DNA of 14,511 bases from JAAYLC01 sp964636665 (GCA_964636665.1 CAZWVT010000047.1:1-14511); one strand, 5' to 3'. Shown: positions 8,472 through 14,354, counted from the first letter of the stretch. The notes: generated from the letters alone by a model not told the origin. Translations and numbers: made by a program.

Positions 8472-8541
8472 ATATAATTAAATCTGATACATTCATAATT
8501 TAAACAAATCTTAATTTATATAAATCTCTCAAGAAATAACG

Positions 8542-8549
8542 TAAATTTG
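8542..8549 (+). promoter_or_regulatory. -7 box of the trxA promoter
   Basis: TAAATTTG is a full match to the TAnnTTTG -7 consensus and sits 25 bases before the trxA ATG, giving a short leader. No exact -33 TTTG is seen. It suggests trxA has its own promoter rather than depending on dnaE. Confidence 0.55.
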
Positions 8550-8574
8550 TAAATCATAAAAAAAATAGAATATT

Positions 8575-8892
8575 ATGGCACTAGAAATAACTGATGCAAC
8601 ATTTGAAGAAACTGTTTTAAAAAGCGACAAGCCGGTATTGGTAGATTTTTGGGCTGCTTGGTGCGGGCCTTGTAAAATGGTCGCTCCGATTATTGACGAA
8701 TTGAGTAAAGATTATGAAGGCAAAGCAGTTATCGGAAAAGTTGATGTAGATGCAAATCAAGAATTTGCTGCAAAATACGGAGTGAGAAACATTCCAACTG
8801 TTCTTGTTTTTCAAAATGGCGAACTGGTAGGACGTCAAGTTGGTGTAGCTCCAAAAAACGTTTATGCAGAAGCAATTGACTCACTTTTATAA
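8575..8892 (+). CDS. trxA: Thioredoxin
   Basis: A 105-residue single-domain thioredoxin, the usual length. The active site is WCGPCK (29-34, redox cysteines 30 and 33). The cis-proline is Pro74 in NIPTVLVF (72-79), and NGELVGRQVGV (81-91) is the conserved C-terminal loop. There is no signal peptide or membrane segment, so it acts in the cytoplasm as a general disulfide reductase for enzymes such as ribonucleotide reductase and peroxiredoxins. It is 103 bases downstream of dnaE and followed by a good intrinsic terminator, so it is probably a monocistronic unit. Confidence 0.96.
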   Translation: MALEITDATFEETVLKSDKPVLVDFWAAWCGPCKMVAPIIDELSKDYEGKAVIGKVDVDANQEFAAKYGVRNIPTVLVFQNGELVGRQVGVAPKNVYAEAIDSLL

Positions 8893-8914
8893 AAAAAGCT
8901 GGAAATTTAGAATA

Positions 8915-8949
8915 AAGGGCTTGGCAGATTGCTAAGCCTTTTCTTATTT
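8915..8949 (+). terminator. Intrinsic terminator of trxA
   Basis: An 8-bp stem GGCTTGGC / GCTAAGCC (8918-8925 with 8931-8938, one G-T pair), loop AGATT, then a T-rich run TTTTCTTATTTTT. It starts 22 bases after the trxA stop and separates trxA from clpP. Confidence 0.85.
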
Positions 8950-9005
8950 TTATACAATATTCACAAAGTAAATAAATTTTATAGTTCATAAAAGTAATTA
9001 TCTGA

Positions 9006-9551
9006 ATGGAAAAAATATATAAAGCTCAGGACAGAATAGACAATAAATTATTAGAAAATCGAACAATATTTTTATGGGGAATGGTCGATGACGATAGTGC
9101 ACAACATGTAGTTGAACGCTTGCTTTACCTTGATGCTGTCAATAATGAAGAAATCAAATTTTACATAAACAGCCCCGGAGGATATGTTACAGCAGGGTTT
9201 TCTATTTACGATATAATGAAAGAAATAAAAAGTCCTGTTTCAACAATTTGTACAGGTCTTGCTGCGTCTATGGGGAGCATTTTGTTGTCAGCCGGAGAAA
9301 AAGGAAAAAGATACATTCAGCCTTATGCCCGGGTAATGATTCACCAACCCAGCGGAGGAACACGTGGAGTGGCAAGTGATATAGAAATTACAGCACGCGA
9401 AATTTTACTGACAAAAGAAATAAGTGCAAAAATATTAGCGGAAAACACCGGACAGACTTTTGAAAAAGTAATGAAAGATTTTAACAGAGACCACTGGATG
9501 GGAGCTGAAGAATCTTTGGAGTATGGTATTGTAGATCATATTCTAAAATAG
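9006..9551 (+). CDS. clpP: ClpP-type serine protease subunit (compact form)
   Basis: A 181-residue ClpP. The catalytic triad is Ser88 (GLAASMGS, 84-91), His113 (MIHQPSGG, 111-118) and Asp162 (NRDHWMG, 160-166). The spacings of 25 and 49 residues are the same as in E. coli ClpP (Ser97, His122, Asp171). FYINSPGGYVTAGFSIYD (52-69) is the conserved strand and oxyanion region. The chain begins close to the mature N-terminus of other ClpPs, with no propeptide. It should form the tetradecameric chamber fed by ClpX or ClpA/C unfoldases. No clpX or tig is adjacent, unlike the usual tig-clpP-clpX cluster, so it may be a second ClpP of this genome; that is inference. No -7 box is evident upstream. The NlpE-like gene follows after 36 bases. 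Confidence 0.92.
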   Translation: MEKIYKAQDRIDNKLLENRTIFLWGMVDDDSAQHVVERLLYLDAVNNEEIKFYINSPGGYVTAGFSIYDIMKEIKSPVSTICTGLAASMGSILLSAGEKGKRYIQPYARVMIHQPSGGTRGVASDIEITAREILLTKEISAKILAENTGQTFEKVMKDFNRDHWMGAEESLEYGIVDHILK

Positions 9552-9587
9552 AATTAAATACAAACCAAAAATTAAACACTAAACATT

Positions 9588-10043
9588 ATGAGAACAGTAA
9601 TTATTTTATCAATACTCTCATTGACTTTATTTTCTTCTTGTAGAAGTGGAGAAGGTAGTGATTTCAATGAAGAAGTTCCGATTGTAAGAGATGCCAGAGT
9701 TCCGGATGCAGCTCACAACTCACGAAACGCATTGGATTGGGAAGGGACTTATGAAGGTGTGGCTTATTGCGATACTTGTGAAGATATGAAAACAGTCCTG
9801 AGGCTTAGCCAAGACAATACTTTTGAATTGAAACAAGAAGCACATGTGAACGGAAATGACGAAATTCGCTACCAAAGTCAAGGGAATTTTACTTGGGAAA
9901 ACAACGATTCGGAAATAGTTTTGGAATCGGGTGATATTGTTATTCGTTTCCAAGTACGCGAAAATGAAGTCCGAATGTTGGATATGAAAGGCAATGTCAT
10001 CGATGCACAATTGGCTAATTTCTATACCCTTTCAAAACAATAA
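9588..10043 (+). CDS. NlpE-like lipoprotein
   Basis: A 151-residue lipoprotein. Residues 1-17 form a signal peptide ending LFSSC, with lipidation at Cys18. After a disordered acidic stretch (19-48), residues 51-150 match the NlpE N-terminal domain: WEGTYEGVAYCDTCEDMKT (51-69) carries the CxxC pair (Cys61, Cys64), followed by LRLSQDNTFEL (71-81), a GNFTWEN strand (99-105) and the closing FYTLSKQ. In E. coli, NlpE is an outer-membrane lipoprotein that signals copper and envelope stress to the Cpx system. Bacteroidota lack a clear Cpx partner, so the role here is unknown; metal or redox sensing through the CxxC is inference. It is 36 bases downstream of clpP without a separate promoter, so cotranscription is likely. 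Confidence 0.85.
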   Translation: MRTVIILSILSLTLFSSCRSGEGSDFNEEVPIVRDARVPDAAHNSRNALDWEGTYEGVAYCDTCEDMKTVLRLSQDNTFELKQEAHVNGNDEIRYQSQGNFTWENNDSEIVLESGDIVIRFQVRENEVRMLDMKGNVIDAQLANFYTLSKQ

Positions 10044-10190
10044 GATTCTGTATTCACTTCATCATTCCTTATTTTAAAGGATAAATAAGTGCCGATTGAA
10101 AAATCATGCATAAGTGTTTTCTTGTAACTATATAAAATCAAAATAAATTGATTCCTTTGTTTAGTTGTTTGAAAATGAAATATTTAAAGT

Positions 10191-11120
10191 ATGGATATTA
10201 AAAAGCAAATCAATGAAATTACCGGTTTTAAAAATCTGGAGCTTCTTGCAAAACAGGTTGTAGAAGGTTTTATCTCAGGATTGCATAAAAGTCCATTTCA
10301 CGGGTTTTCTGCTGAATTTGCCGAACATAAAATATATAATTCCGGAGAAAGTACGAAGCATATCGATTGGAAATTGTTTGCAAAAACCGATAAGCTTTAC
10401 ACAAAAAGATTCGAAGAAGAAACGAATTTGCGATGTCATTTGATTATCGATAATAGCAGTTCGATGCACTATCCTTTGTTGAAGGAGTTTCATTTGGATT
10501 CATTAAATAAAATTAGTTTTTCGGTGCTTGCCGCCGCAGCGATTATGAATCTCATGAAACGTCAACGCGATGCAGTGGGAATGAGTATTTTTGGAGAAAA
10601 TTACGAGTTTTATTCTAATGAAAAAGGAAGCGAAAGGCATCATCAGATGCTTTTGTATGAACTAAACAATTTGCTCAGTGAAAAATCGTCGGCAAAAGGA
10701 ACAGAAGCCGCGGAGCATTTACATTTAATTGCCGAAAAATTAAAGCGTCGCTCATTGGTTTTTTTATTTTCTGACATGTTGCAACCATCAGTAGAAAGAG
10801 AAAAACTTTTTGGAGCACTACAACATTTAAAATATAACAAACACGAAGTCGTTTTATTTCATACTTACGATAAAAAGCGAGAAGTCGATTTTAATTTTGA
10901 CAACAAACCCACACGTTTTGTCGATGTGGAAACCGGAAGTCATATTGATTTGTATGCATCCAATGTTCAGGAAGAATATGAAAAAGCAATCCAAGATTAC
11001 TTTGCTGAGTTGAAATTACACTGCGGACAATATAAGATAAAGTACGTTCCTTGTGATATTAATGAAAATTTCAATAAAATTTTGCTCACCTATTTAGTAG
11101 AGCGTCAACGATTTGGATAA
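10191..11120 (+). CDS. DUF58 / von Willebrand A-domain protein
   Basis: A 309-residue DUF58 protein. The DUF58 signature YNSGESTKHIDWKLFAKTDK (49-68) is followed by a vWA domain. Its metal site DNSSSM (87-92) gives a complete DxSxS motif (Asp87, Ser89, Ser91). Further candidate MIDAS residues are Thr171 (KGTEA) and Asp195 (FLFSDM). No signal peptide or membrane helix is seen, so it is probably cytoplasmic. DUF58 proteins usually pair with a MoxR-type AAA+ ATPase in a putative chaperone-like system. No moxR is present in this window: a lipoprotein lies 147 bases upstream and the tRNA region downstream. Function is not known beyond family level. Confidence 0.86.
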   Translation: MDIKKQINEITGFKNLELLAKQVVEGFISGLHKSPFHGFSAEFAEHKIYNSGESTKHIDWKLFAKTDKLYTKRFEEETNLRCHLIIDNSSSMHYPLLKEFHLDSLNKISFSVLAAAAIMNLMKRQRDAVGMSIFGENYEFYSNEKGSERHHQMLLYELNNLLSEKSSAKGTEAAEHLHLIAEKLKRRSLVFLFSDMLQPSVEREKLFGALQHLKYNKHEVVLFHTYDKKREVDFNFDNKPTRFVDVETGSHIDLYASNVQEEYEKAIQDYFAELKLHCGQYKIKYVPCDINENFNKILLTYLVERQRFG

Positions 11121-11167
11121 GTATAGAAACAAGTGATTCCGGAAGCAAATTATTTTTTCAAAAAACG

Positions 11168-11198
11168 TTTGTCAGTATCAAAGGGAGTATTATATTTG
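11168..11198 (+). promoter_or_regulatory. Strong promoter for the tRNA-Asp transcript
   Basis: A -33 TTTG (11168-11171), a 19-base spacer and a -7 TATATTTG (11191-11198) match the Bacteroidota consensus exactly. With a start near 11205, the transcript would carry about 230 bases of leader before tRNA-Asp. No other -7 box is visible between here and the tRNA, so this is probably the tRNA promoter. Confidence 0.75.
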
Positions 11199-11236
11199 CC
11201 TCCGCAATAAAGAAGATGCGTTCATTCTTTTGAGTA

Positions 11237-11287
11237 ACAAATTTCAATTTGTCTGATTGTTGTCAGAATTCATTTTCACGATGAATT
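11237..11287 (+). repeat. Three abutting hairpins in the tRNA-Asp leader
   Basis: Hairpin A is ACAAATT / AATTTGT (11237-11243 with 11246-11252; the 2-base loop would open by one or two pairs). Hairpin B is TCTGA / TCAGA (11252-11256 with 11263-11267, loop TTGTTG). Hairpin C is AATTCAT / ATGAATT (11267-11273 with 11281-11287, loop TTTCACG). Each shares exactly one base with the next, so the three tile 51 bases without a gap. The pairings are seen directly; any function is unknown. Confidence 0.6.
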
Positions 11288-11295
11288 GAAAATTT

Positions 11296-11350
11296 GGCCT
11301 GGTAGTTCAGTTGGTTAGAATATCCCGATTGTTTCGGGAGGGGCGCCGAG
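11296..11350 (+). pseudogene. Truncated tRNA-Asp-like copy with replaced anticodon arm
   Basis: Positions 11296-11322 match the first 27 bases of the intact tRNA-Asp (11435-11461) at 26 of 27 positions; the only change is T to C at the third base. The next 17 bases, where the CCTGC/GCAGG anticodon arm should be, are instead the perfect hairpin TCCCGA-TTGTT-TCGGGA (11323-11339). After that GGGGCGCCGAG recalls the variable region, but there is no T-loop TTCGA and no 3' acceptor strand complementary to GGCCTGG. Formally the loop would read UGU (Thr), with an unusual U after it. It cannot make a functional tRNA. Confidence 0.75.
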
Positions 11351-11381
11351 CCAAGAGAAATTAAGTTCATAAAAAGTGTAG

Positions 11382-11435
11382 CAATATTACCAACCGACTG
11401 TTGTCGGTTACCGCATAAGCGGATTTATAATATTG
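11382..11435 (+). repeat. Branched hairpin structure abutting tRNA-Asp
   Basis: An outer 8-bp stem CAATATTA / TAATATTG (11382-11389 with 11428-11435) encloses two hairpins. One is AACCGAC-TGTT-GTCGGTT (11392-11409, 7 bp); the other is CCGC-ATAA-GCGG (11411-11422, 4 bp), separated from the first by one base. The last base of the outer stem is G1 of the tRNA, so the fold would compete with the tRNA acceptor stem by one pair. The outer stem is AT-rich and contains the self-complementary AATATT, so it is weaker evidence than the inner hairpins. Confidence 0.5.
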
Positions 11436-11508
11436 GTCTGGTAGTTCAGTTGGTTAGAATACCTGCCTGTCACGCAGGGGGTCGCGAGTTCGAGTCTCGT
11501 CCAGACCG
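11435..11508 (+). tRNA. tRNA-Asp (anticodon GTC)
   Basis: A complete 74-base cloverleaf. The acceptor arm is GGTCTGG / CCAGACC (11435-11441 with 11501-11507), with discriminator G at 11508. The D arm includes GTTCAGTTGGTTAGAAT. The anticodon arm is CCTGC-CTGTCAC-GCAGG, anticodon GTC, which reads GAC/GAU. The T arm is GCGAG-TTCGAGT-CTCGT. All stems pair. No CCA is encoded (GCT follows), so CCA must be added by the nucleotidyltransferase. Confidence 0.97.
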
Positions 11509-11510
11509 CT

Positions 11511-11532
11511 AAAACTCTTTTTTTGGGTTTTT
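11511..11532 (+). terminator. Weak hairpin just after tRNA-Asp
   Basis: AAAACTC (11511-11517) can pair with GGGTTTT (11525-11531) around a T7 loop, with one G-T pair and a T-rich end. It begins three bases after the tRNA. It is a weak candidate for a terminator or 3'-processing signal; the stronger terminator is at 11591. Confidence 0.3.
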
Positions 11533-11545
11533 ATAATGTTGTGTT

Positions 11546-11561
11546 GTCCGCCCATGCGGAC
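11546..11561 (+). repeat. Perfect mini-hairpin GTCCGC-CCAT-GCGGAC
   Basis: A perfect 6-bp stem with a 4-base loop in non-coding DNA, 38 bases after tRNA-Asp. Its CCGC-N4-GCGG core is shared with the hairpin at 11411-11422. No T-run follows, so it is not an intrinsic terminator. Confidence 0.6.
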
Positions 11562-11587
11562 GTGTGGTTCTAAGTAATTAGACCGAT

Positions 11588-11618
11588 GAGAAGCTTTTCC
11601 AATGGAGAGGCTTTTTTT
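11588..11618 (+). terminator. Intrinsic terminator of the tRNA-Asp unit
   Basis: A 10-bp stem AAGCTTTTCC / GGAGAGGCTT (11591-11600 with 11604-11613, two G-T pairs), loop AAT, then an unbroken T-run to 11618. It closes the transcript started at about 11205 and separates it from the aroA unit. Confidence 0.8.
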
Positions 11619-11661
11619 GTTTTATAAAATAAGCTCCTTTTTCTATTTCGGAAAAAAACTG

Positions 11662-11669
11662 CAATTTTG
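11662..11669 (+). promoter_or_regulatory. Candidate -7 box of the small membrane protein-aroA unit
   Basis: CAATTTTG followed by CAG differs from TAnnTTTG only at the first base and lies 32 bases before the ATG of the small membrane protein, just after the tRNA terminator. No exact -33 TTTG is visible. Confidence 0.4.
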
Positions 11670-11701
11670 CAGAATGTTTACCTTAACGAATTGCTTCAAG
11701 T

Positions 11702-11944
11702 ATGTTTAAAAAAGTCATTTCCACCCCGGGATTTTGGAAATCAGTTTTTTCACTCTCCTTTGTATTTTCCTTATTGTTTGTTGTGGTGAAATGGGCAATT
11801 GAAGGATTTAGTTTTGCTTTTGTAACAGAGCGAGATCCGCTTGTGTTTTTTATAATTCTGATTTTTGCATCCTTTATTTATGGGTTTTTTGTAACCTTCG
11901 GTAAATTCAAATCAAAACTTAAGGGTGACAAATCCAAAAAATGA
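11702..11944 (+). CDS. Small two-helix membrane protein, unknown function
   Basis: An 80-residue protein I do not recognise as a named family. Two hydrophobic segments (about 13-33 and 46-66) are joined by a short loop with the charged TERD (42-45). The C-terminal tail GKFKSKLKGDKSKK (67-80) is strongly basic, predicting both ends on the cytoplasmic side. Its stop overlaps the aroA start as ATGA, so the two genes are probably translationally coupled. A near-consensus -7 box lies upstream. The overlap and clean membrane topology support a real gene; a functional link with EPSP synthase is not implied. Confidence 0.7.
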   Translation: MFKKVISTPGFWKSVFSLSFVFSLLFVVVKWAIEGFSFAFVTERDPLVFFIILIFASFIYGFFVTFGKFKSKLKGDKSKK

Positions 11945-13188
11945 AAGTTTCTTTAGTAAAAAGCGAGCGTATTCTCGATAACGTCACTTTGGAAATATCA
12001 GGTTCTAAAAGTGAAACCAACCGATTGCTAATACTTCAAGCACAATATTCCGGAATCAGTCTGATAAATGCTTCTGATAGCGATGATAGCCATATTTTAC
12101 GTAAAGCACTTCAACAATTAGAAAATTCTCAAAAAACAGAAATTAATATCGGTCACGCCGGAACTGCGATGCGTTTTTTAACGGCTTATTGCGCTGTTAA
12201 AGATGGATTGGATGTAATCCTCAAAGGCAGTGAAAGGATGAATAACAGGCCTATTGGGGCACTTGTAGATGCTTTGCGTGAAATGGGAGTAAATATTACT
12301 TATTTAAATAAAGAAGGATTTCCGCCACTTCATATTAAAGGAACAAAAATTATAAAAAATAAAATATCAATTTTTGCACAACAAAGCAGTCAGTTCATTA
12401 CGGCTTTGTTGCTAATAGCTCCTTCACTCGAAAAAGGACTTGAAATTGAACTGATTAATTCAGCTGCTTCTGAAAGTTATATCGAATTGAGTTTGAGTAT
12501 TTTAAGACAATTAGGTATTGAAGTGAAAAGAAATAAAAATCAGATTGTCGTTTCTCCCAAACAAAAATTATCACCAACTACATACACAATAGAATCTGAT
12601 TGGAGCTCTTTGTCATATTATTACAGTTTATTGGCTTTGTTGCCGGCAGGAAAAATTAGTTTTAAATATTATTCTGAAAAGAGTTTTCAAGGCGATTCGG
12701 TTTTAAAAGATATTTATTCAACTTTAGGAGTTTTAACGGAATTTGACGTTTCTCGTCAACTTGTTACTTTAACCAAAGTTCCGGTAACATTGCCCGAAAC
12801 GGTCAGATTGGATTTGATTCGAACCCCGGATATTGCACAAACAATTGCCGTAACGTGTTTTGGTTTGCGAATTGGTTGTGTTTTGGAAGGATTACATACT
12901 TTAAAGTTCAAAGAAACCAATCGATTGTTTGCGCTGAAAACGGAATTGGAAAAATTAGGTGCAAAAGCTATCATATCAGATAGTATTTTTAAGCTTGAAG
13001 CAGCCGGAGAAATAAACTCGGATATTGCGATAGATACATATCAAGACCATCGAATGGCACTGGCATTTGCTCCTTTGGTAGCCAAAACAAATTTGATTAT
13101 TAATGATGCAAACGTGGTTTCCAAATCGTATCCTAATTTTTGGAAACATTTTCAGATGCTTGGAATAAGCAGCGATATTCTTGCTTAA
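11941..13188 (+). CDS. aroA: 3-phosphoshikimate 1-carboxyvinyltransferase (EPSP synthase)
   Basis: A 415-residue enzyme joining shikimate-3-phosphate and phosphoenolpyruvate in aromatic amino acid synthesis, in the cytoplasm. Most active-site signatures are recognisable in diverged form: GSKSETNR (21-28, Lys23 and Arg28, in place of the classic GDKSISHR); GHAGTAMR (71-78, in place of GNAGTAMR); NNRPI (101-105); QSSQFITALL (148-157); RTPDIAQ (294-300) with the catalytic-type Asp297; KFKETNRL (322-329) with Glu325 and Arg328; DHRMA (369-373); and VSKSYPNF (393-400) with Lys395. The residue after GTAMR is Phe79, where E. coli has Pro101. Length is near normal. The first ATG overlaps the preceding stop by four bases, which fixes the start. 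Confidence 0.94.
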   Translation: MKVSLVKSERILDNVTLEISGSKSETNRLLILQAQYSGISLINASDSDDSHILRKALQQLENSQKTEINIGHAGTAMRFLTAYCAVKDGLDVILKGSERMNNRPIGALVDALREMGVNITYLNKEGFPPLHIKGTKIIKNKISIFAQQSSQFITALLLIAPSLEKGLEIELINSAASESYIELSLSILRQLGIEVKRNKNQIVVSPKQKLSPTTYTIESDWSSLSYYYSLLALLPAGKISFKYYSEKSFQGDSVLKDIYSTLGVLTEFDVSRQLVTLTKVPVTLPETVRLDLIRTPDIAQTIAVTCFGLRIGCVLEGLHTLKFKETNRLFALKTELEKLGAKAIISDSIFKLEAAGEINSDIAIDTYQDHRMALAFAPLVAKTNLIINDANVVSKSYPNFWKHFQMLGISSDILA

Positions 13189-13233
13189 AAACTCCTTCAA
13201 AACTTAAGCGAAAAAATATAAACACGTATTTAC

Positions 13234-13265
13234 TTGACAACGCCTGTCTTACGGTTGTATATTTG
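13234..13265 (+). promoter_or_regulatory. Promoter of queA
   Basis: A -33 TTG (13234-13236), a 21-base spacer and a -7 TATATTTG (13258-13265) match the Bacteroidota consensus. It sits 22 bases before the queA ATG, giving a very short leader and making queA independent of aroA. Confidence 0.7.
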
Positions 13266-13287
13266 CACCCGTTAAAAAAAGCAAACT

Positions 13288-14343
13288 ATGGGAATGAAAT
13301 TATCAAACTATAACTTTGATCTTCCATCAGAGTTATTGGCAGAATATCCAGTTGAAAACAGGGATGAATCACGGTTAATGGTATTAAACAGAGCAAATCG
13401 TACCATTGAACATAAAATGTTTAAGGATTTAATTGATTATTTTGATGAAGGTGATGTCTTGGTAACAAACAATACCAAAGTTTTTCCTGCTCGGTTGTTT
13501 GGAAATAAAGAAAAAACAGGAGCCCGCATTGAAGTGTTTTTGCTCCGTGAATTAAATCCTGAAATCAGACTTTGGGATGTTTTGGTAGATCCGGCACGTA
13601 AAATTCGGATTGGAAATAAATTATATTTTGGTGAAGATGAATCGTTGGTAGCGGAGGTTATTGACAACACGACATCTCGCGGACGAACCTTAAGATTCTT
13701 GTTTGACGGTTCTTATGACGAATTTCGTAAAAAATTAATTGAACTTGGAGAAACGCCGCTTCCAAAATACATTAAAAGAGATGTAGAACCCGAAGATGCA
13801 GAGCGTTATCAGACAATTTTTGCAAAGCACGAAGGCGCAGTTGCAGCTCCTACCGCAGGACTTCATTTTTCAAAACATTTGATGAAACGAATGGAAATCA
13901 AAGGTGTAAATGTTGCCGAAGTTACTTTGCACGTCGGATTGGGAACATTCAGCAATGTGGAAGTAGAAGACCTTTCCAAGCATAAAATGGATTCCGAGGA
14001 GATGGAAATTACGCAAGAAGCGACTGATATTGTAAATGAGGGAATAAGAAATAAAAGACGAATTTGTGCTGTCGGGACTACTGCCATGCGCGCTTTGGAA
14101 AGTTCGGTTTCGTCAAGTAGCACATTAAATCCATATAAAGGATGGACAAATAAATTTATTTTTCCGCCGTATGAATTTAGCATTGCGGACAGTATGATAA
14201 CCAACTTTCACATTCCAAAATCAACTTTATTAATGATGGTTTCTGCATTTGCCGGTCACGATTTTGTAAAAGAAGCTTATGCCGAAGCAGTCAAAGAAAA
14301 GTACCGTTTTTTCAGCTACGGAGATGCGATGTTGATTATCTAA
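13288..14343 (+). CDS. queA: S-adenosylmethionine:tRNA ribosyltransferase-isomerase
   Basis: A 351-residue QueA. It moves the ribosyl group of SAM onto 7-aminomethyl-7-deazaguanine at position 34 of tRNA-Asp, -Asn, -His and -Tyr to make epoxyqueuosine. Family motifs run throughout: AEYPVENRDESRLMV (18-32), TNNTKVFPARLFG (60-72), LGETPLPKYIKR (152-163), a long EGAVAAPTAGLHFS stretch (about 182-195), VTLHVGLGTF (about 212-221), AVGTTAMRALESS, and a C-terminal NFHIPKSTLLMMVSAFAG followed by FSYGDAML. Length is normal. ATG 13288 is the first start after the promoter; ATG 13294, giving MKLSNYNF, matches the usual family N-terminus equally well. Its target tRNA-Asp lies 1.8 kb upstream, probably by chance. 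Confidence 0.96.
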   Translation: MGMKLSNYNFDLPSELLAEYPVENRDESRLMVLNRANRTIEHKMFKDLIDYFDEGDVLVTNNTKVFPARLFGNKEKTGARIEVFLLRELNPEIRLWDVLVDPARKIRIGNKLYFGEDESLVAEVIDNTTSRGRTLRFLFDGSYDEFRKKLIELGETPLPKYIKRDVEPEDAERYQTIFAKHEGAVAAPTAGLHFSKHLMKRMEIKGVNVAEVTLHVGLGTFSNVEVEDLSKHKMDSEEMEITQEATDIVNEGIRNKRRICAVGTTAMRALESSVSSSSTLNPYKGWTNKFIFPPYEFSIADSMITNFHIPKSTLLMMVSAFAGHDFVKEAYAEAVKEKYRFFSYGDAMLII

Positions 14344-14354
14344 TTTTAAATTAA

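Larger units (their letters stand above)
11121..11434. other. Gene-free region upstream of tRNA-Asp: promoter, hairpins, broken tRNA copy
   Basis: This 314-base stretch has no protein gene that I can support. In order it holds a strong Bacteroidota promoter (11168-11198), three abutting hairpins (11237-11287), a truncated tRNA-like sequence (11296 to about 11350), a stretch of about 30 bases (11351-11380) in which I see nothing, and a branched fold (11382-11435) that ends on the first base of tRNA-Asp. Confidence 0.7.

Noticed and set aside
10068..10089. Hairpin CTTATTT / AAATAAG after the NlpE-like gene as a terminator
   Set aside because: The stem is almost all A-T with an 8-base loop and has no T-run after it, so chance pairing in AT-rich DNA is as likely.
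11296..11350. A functional tRNA-Thr with anticodon UGU
   Set aside because: The loop formally reads UGU, but base 37 is U, there is no T arm, and no 3' strand pairs with the acceptor GGCCTGG.
11237..11561. CRISPR array or attachment site at the tRNA locus
   Set aside because: The hairpins differ in sequence and spacing, there are no regular direct repeats with spacers, and the duplicated tRNA part is the 5' half, while integration usually duplicates the 3' end.
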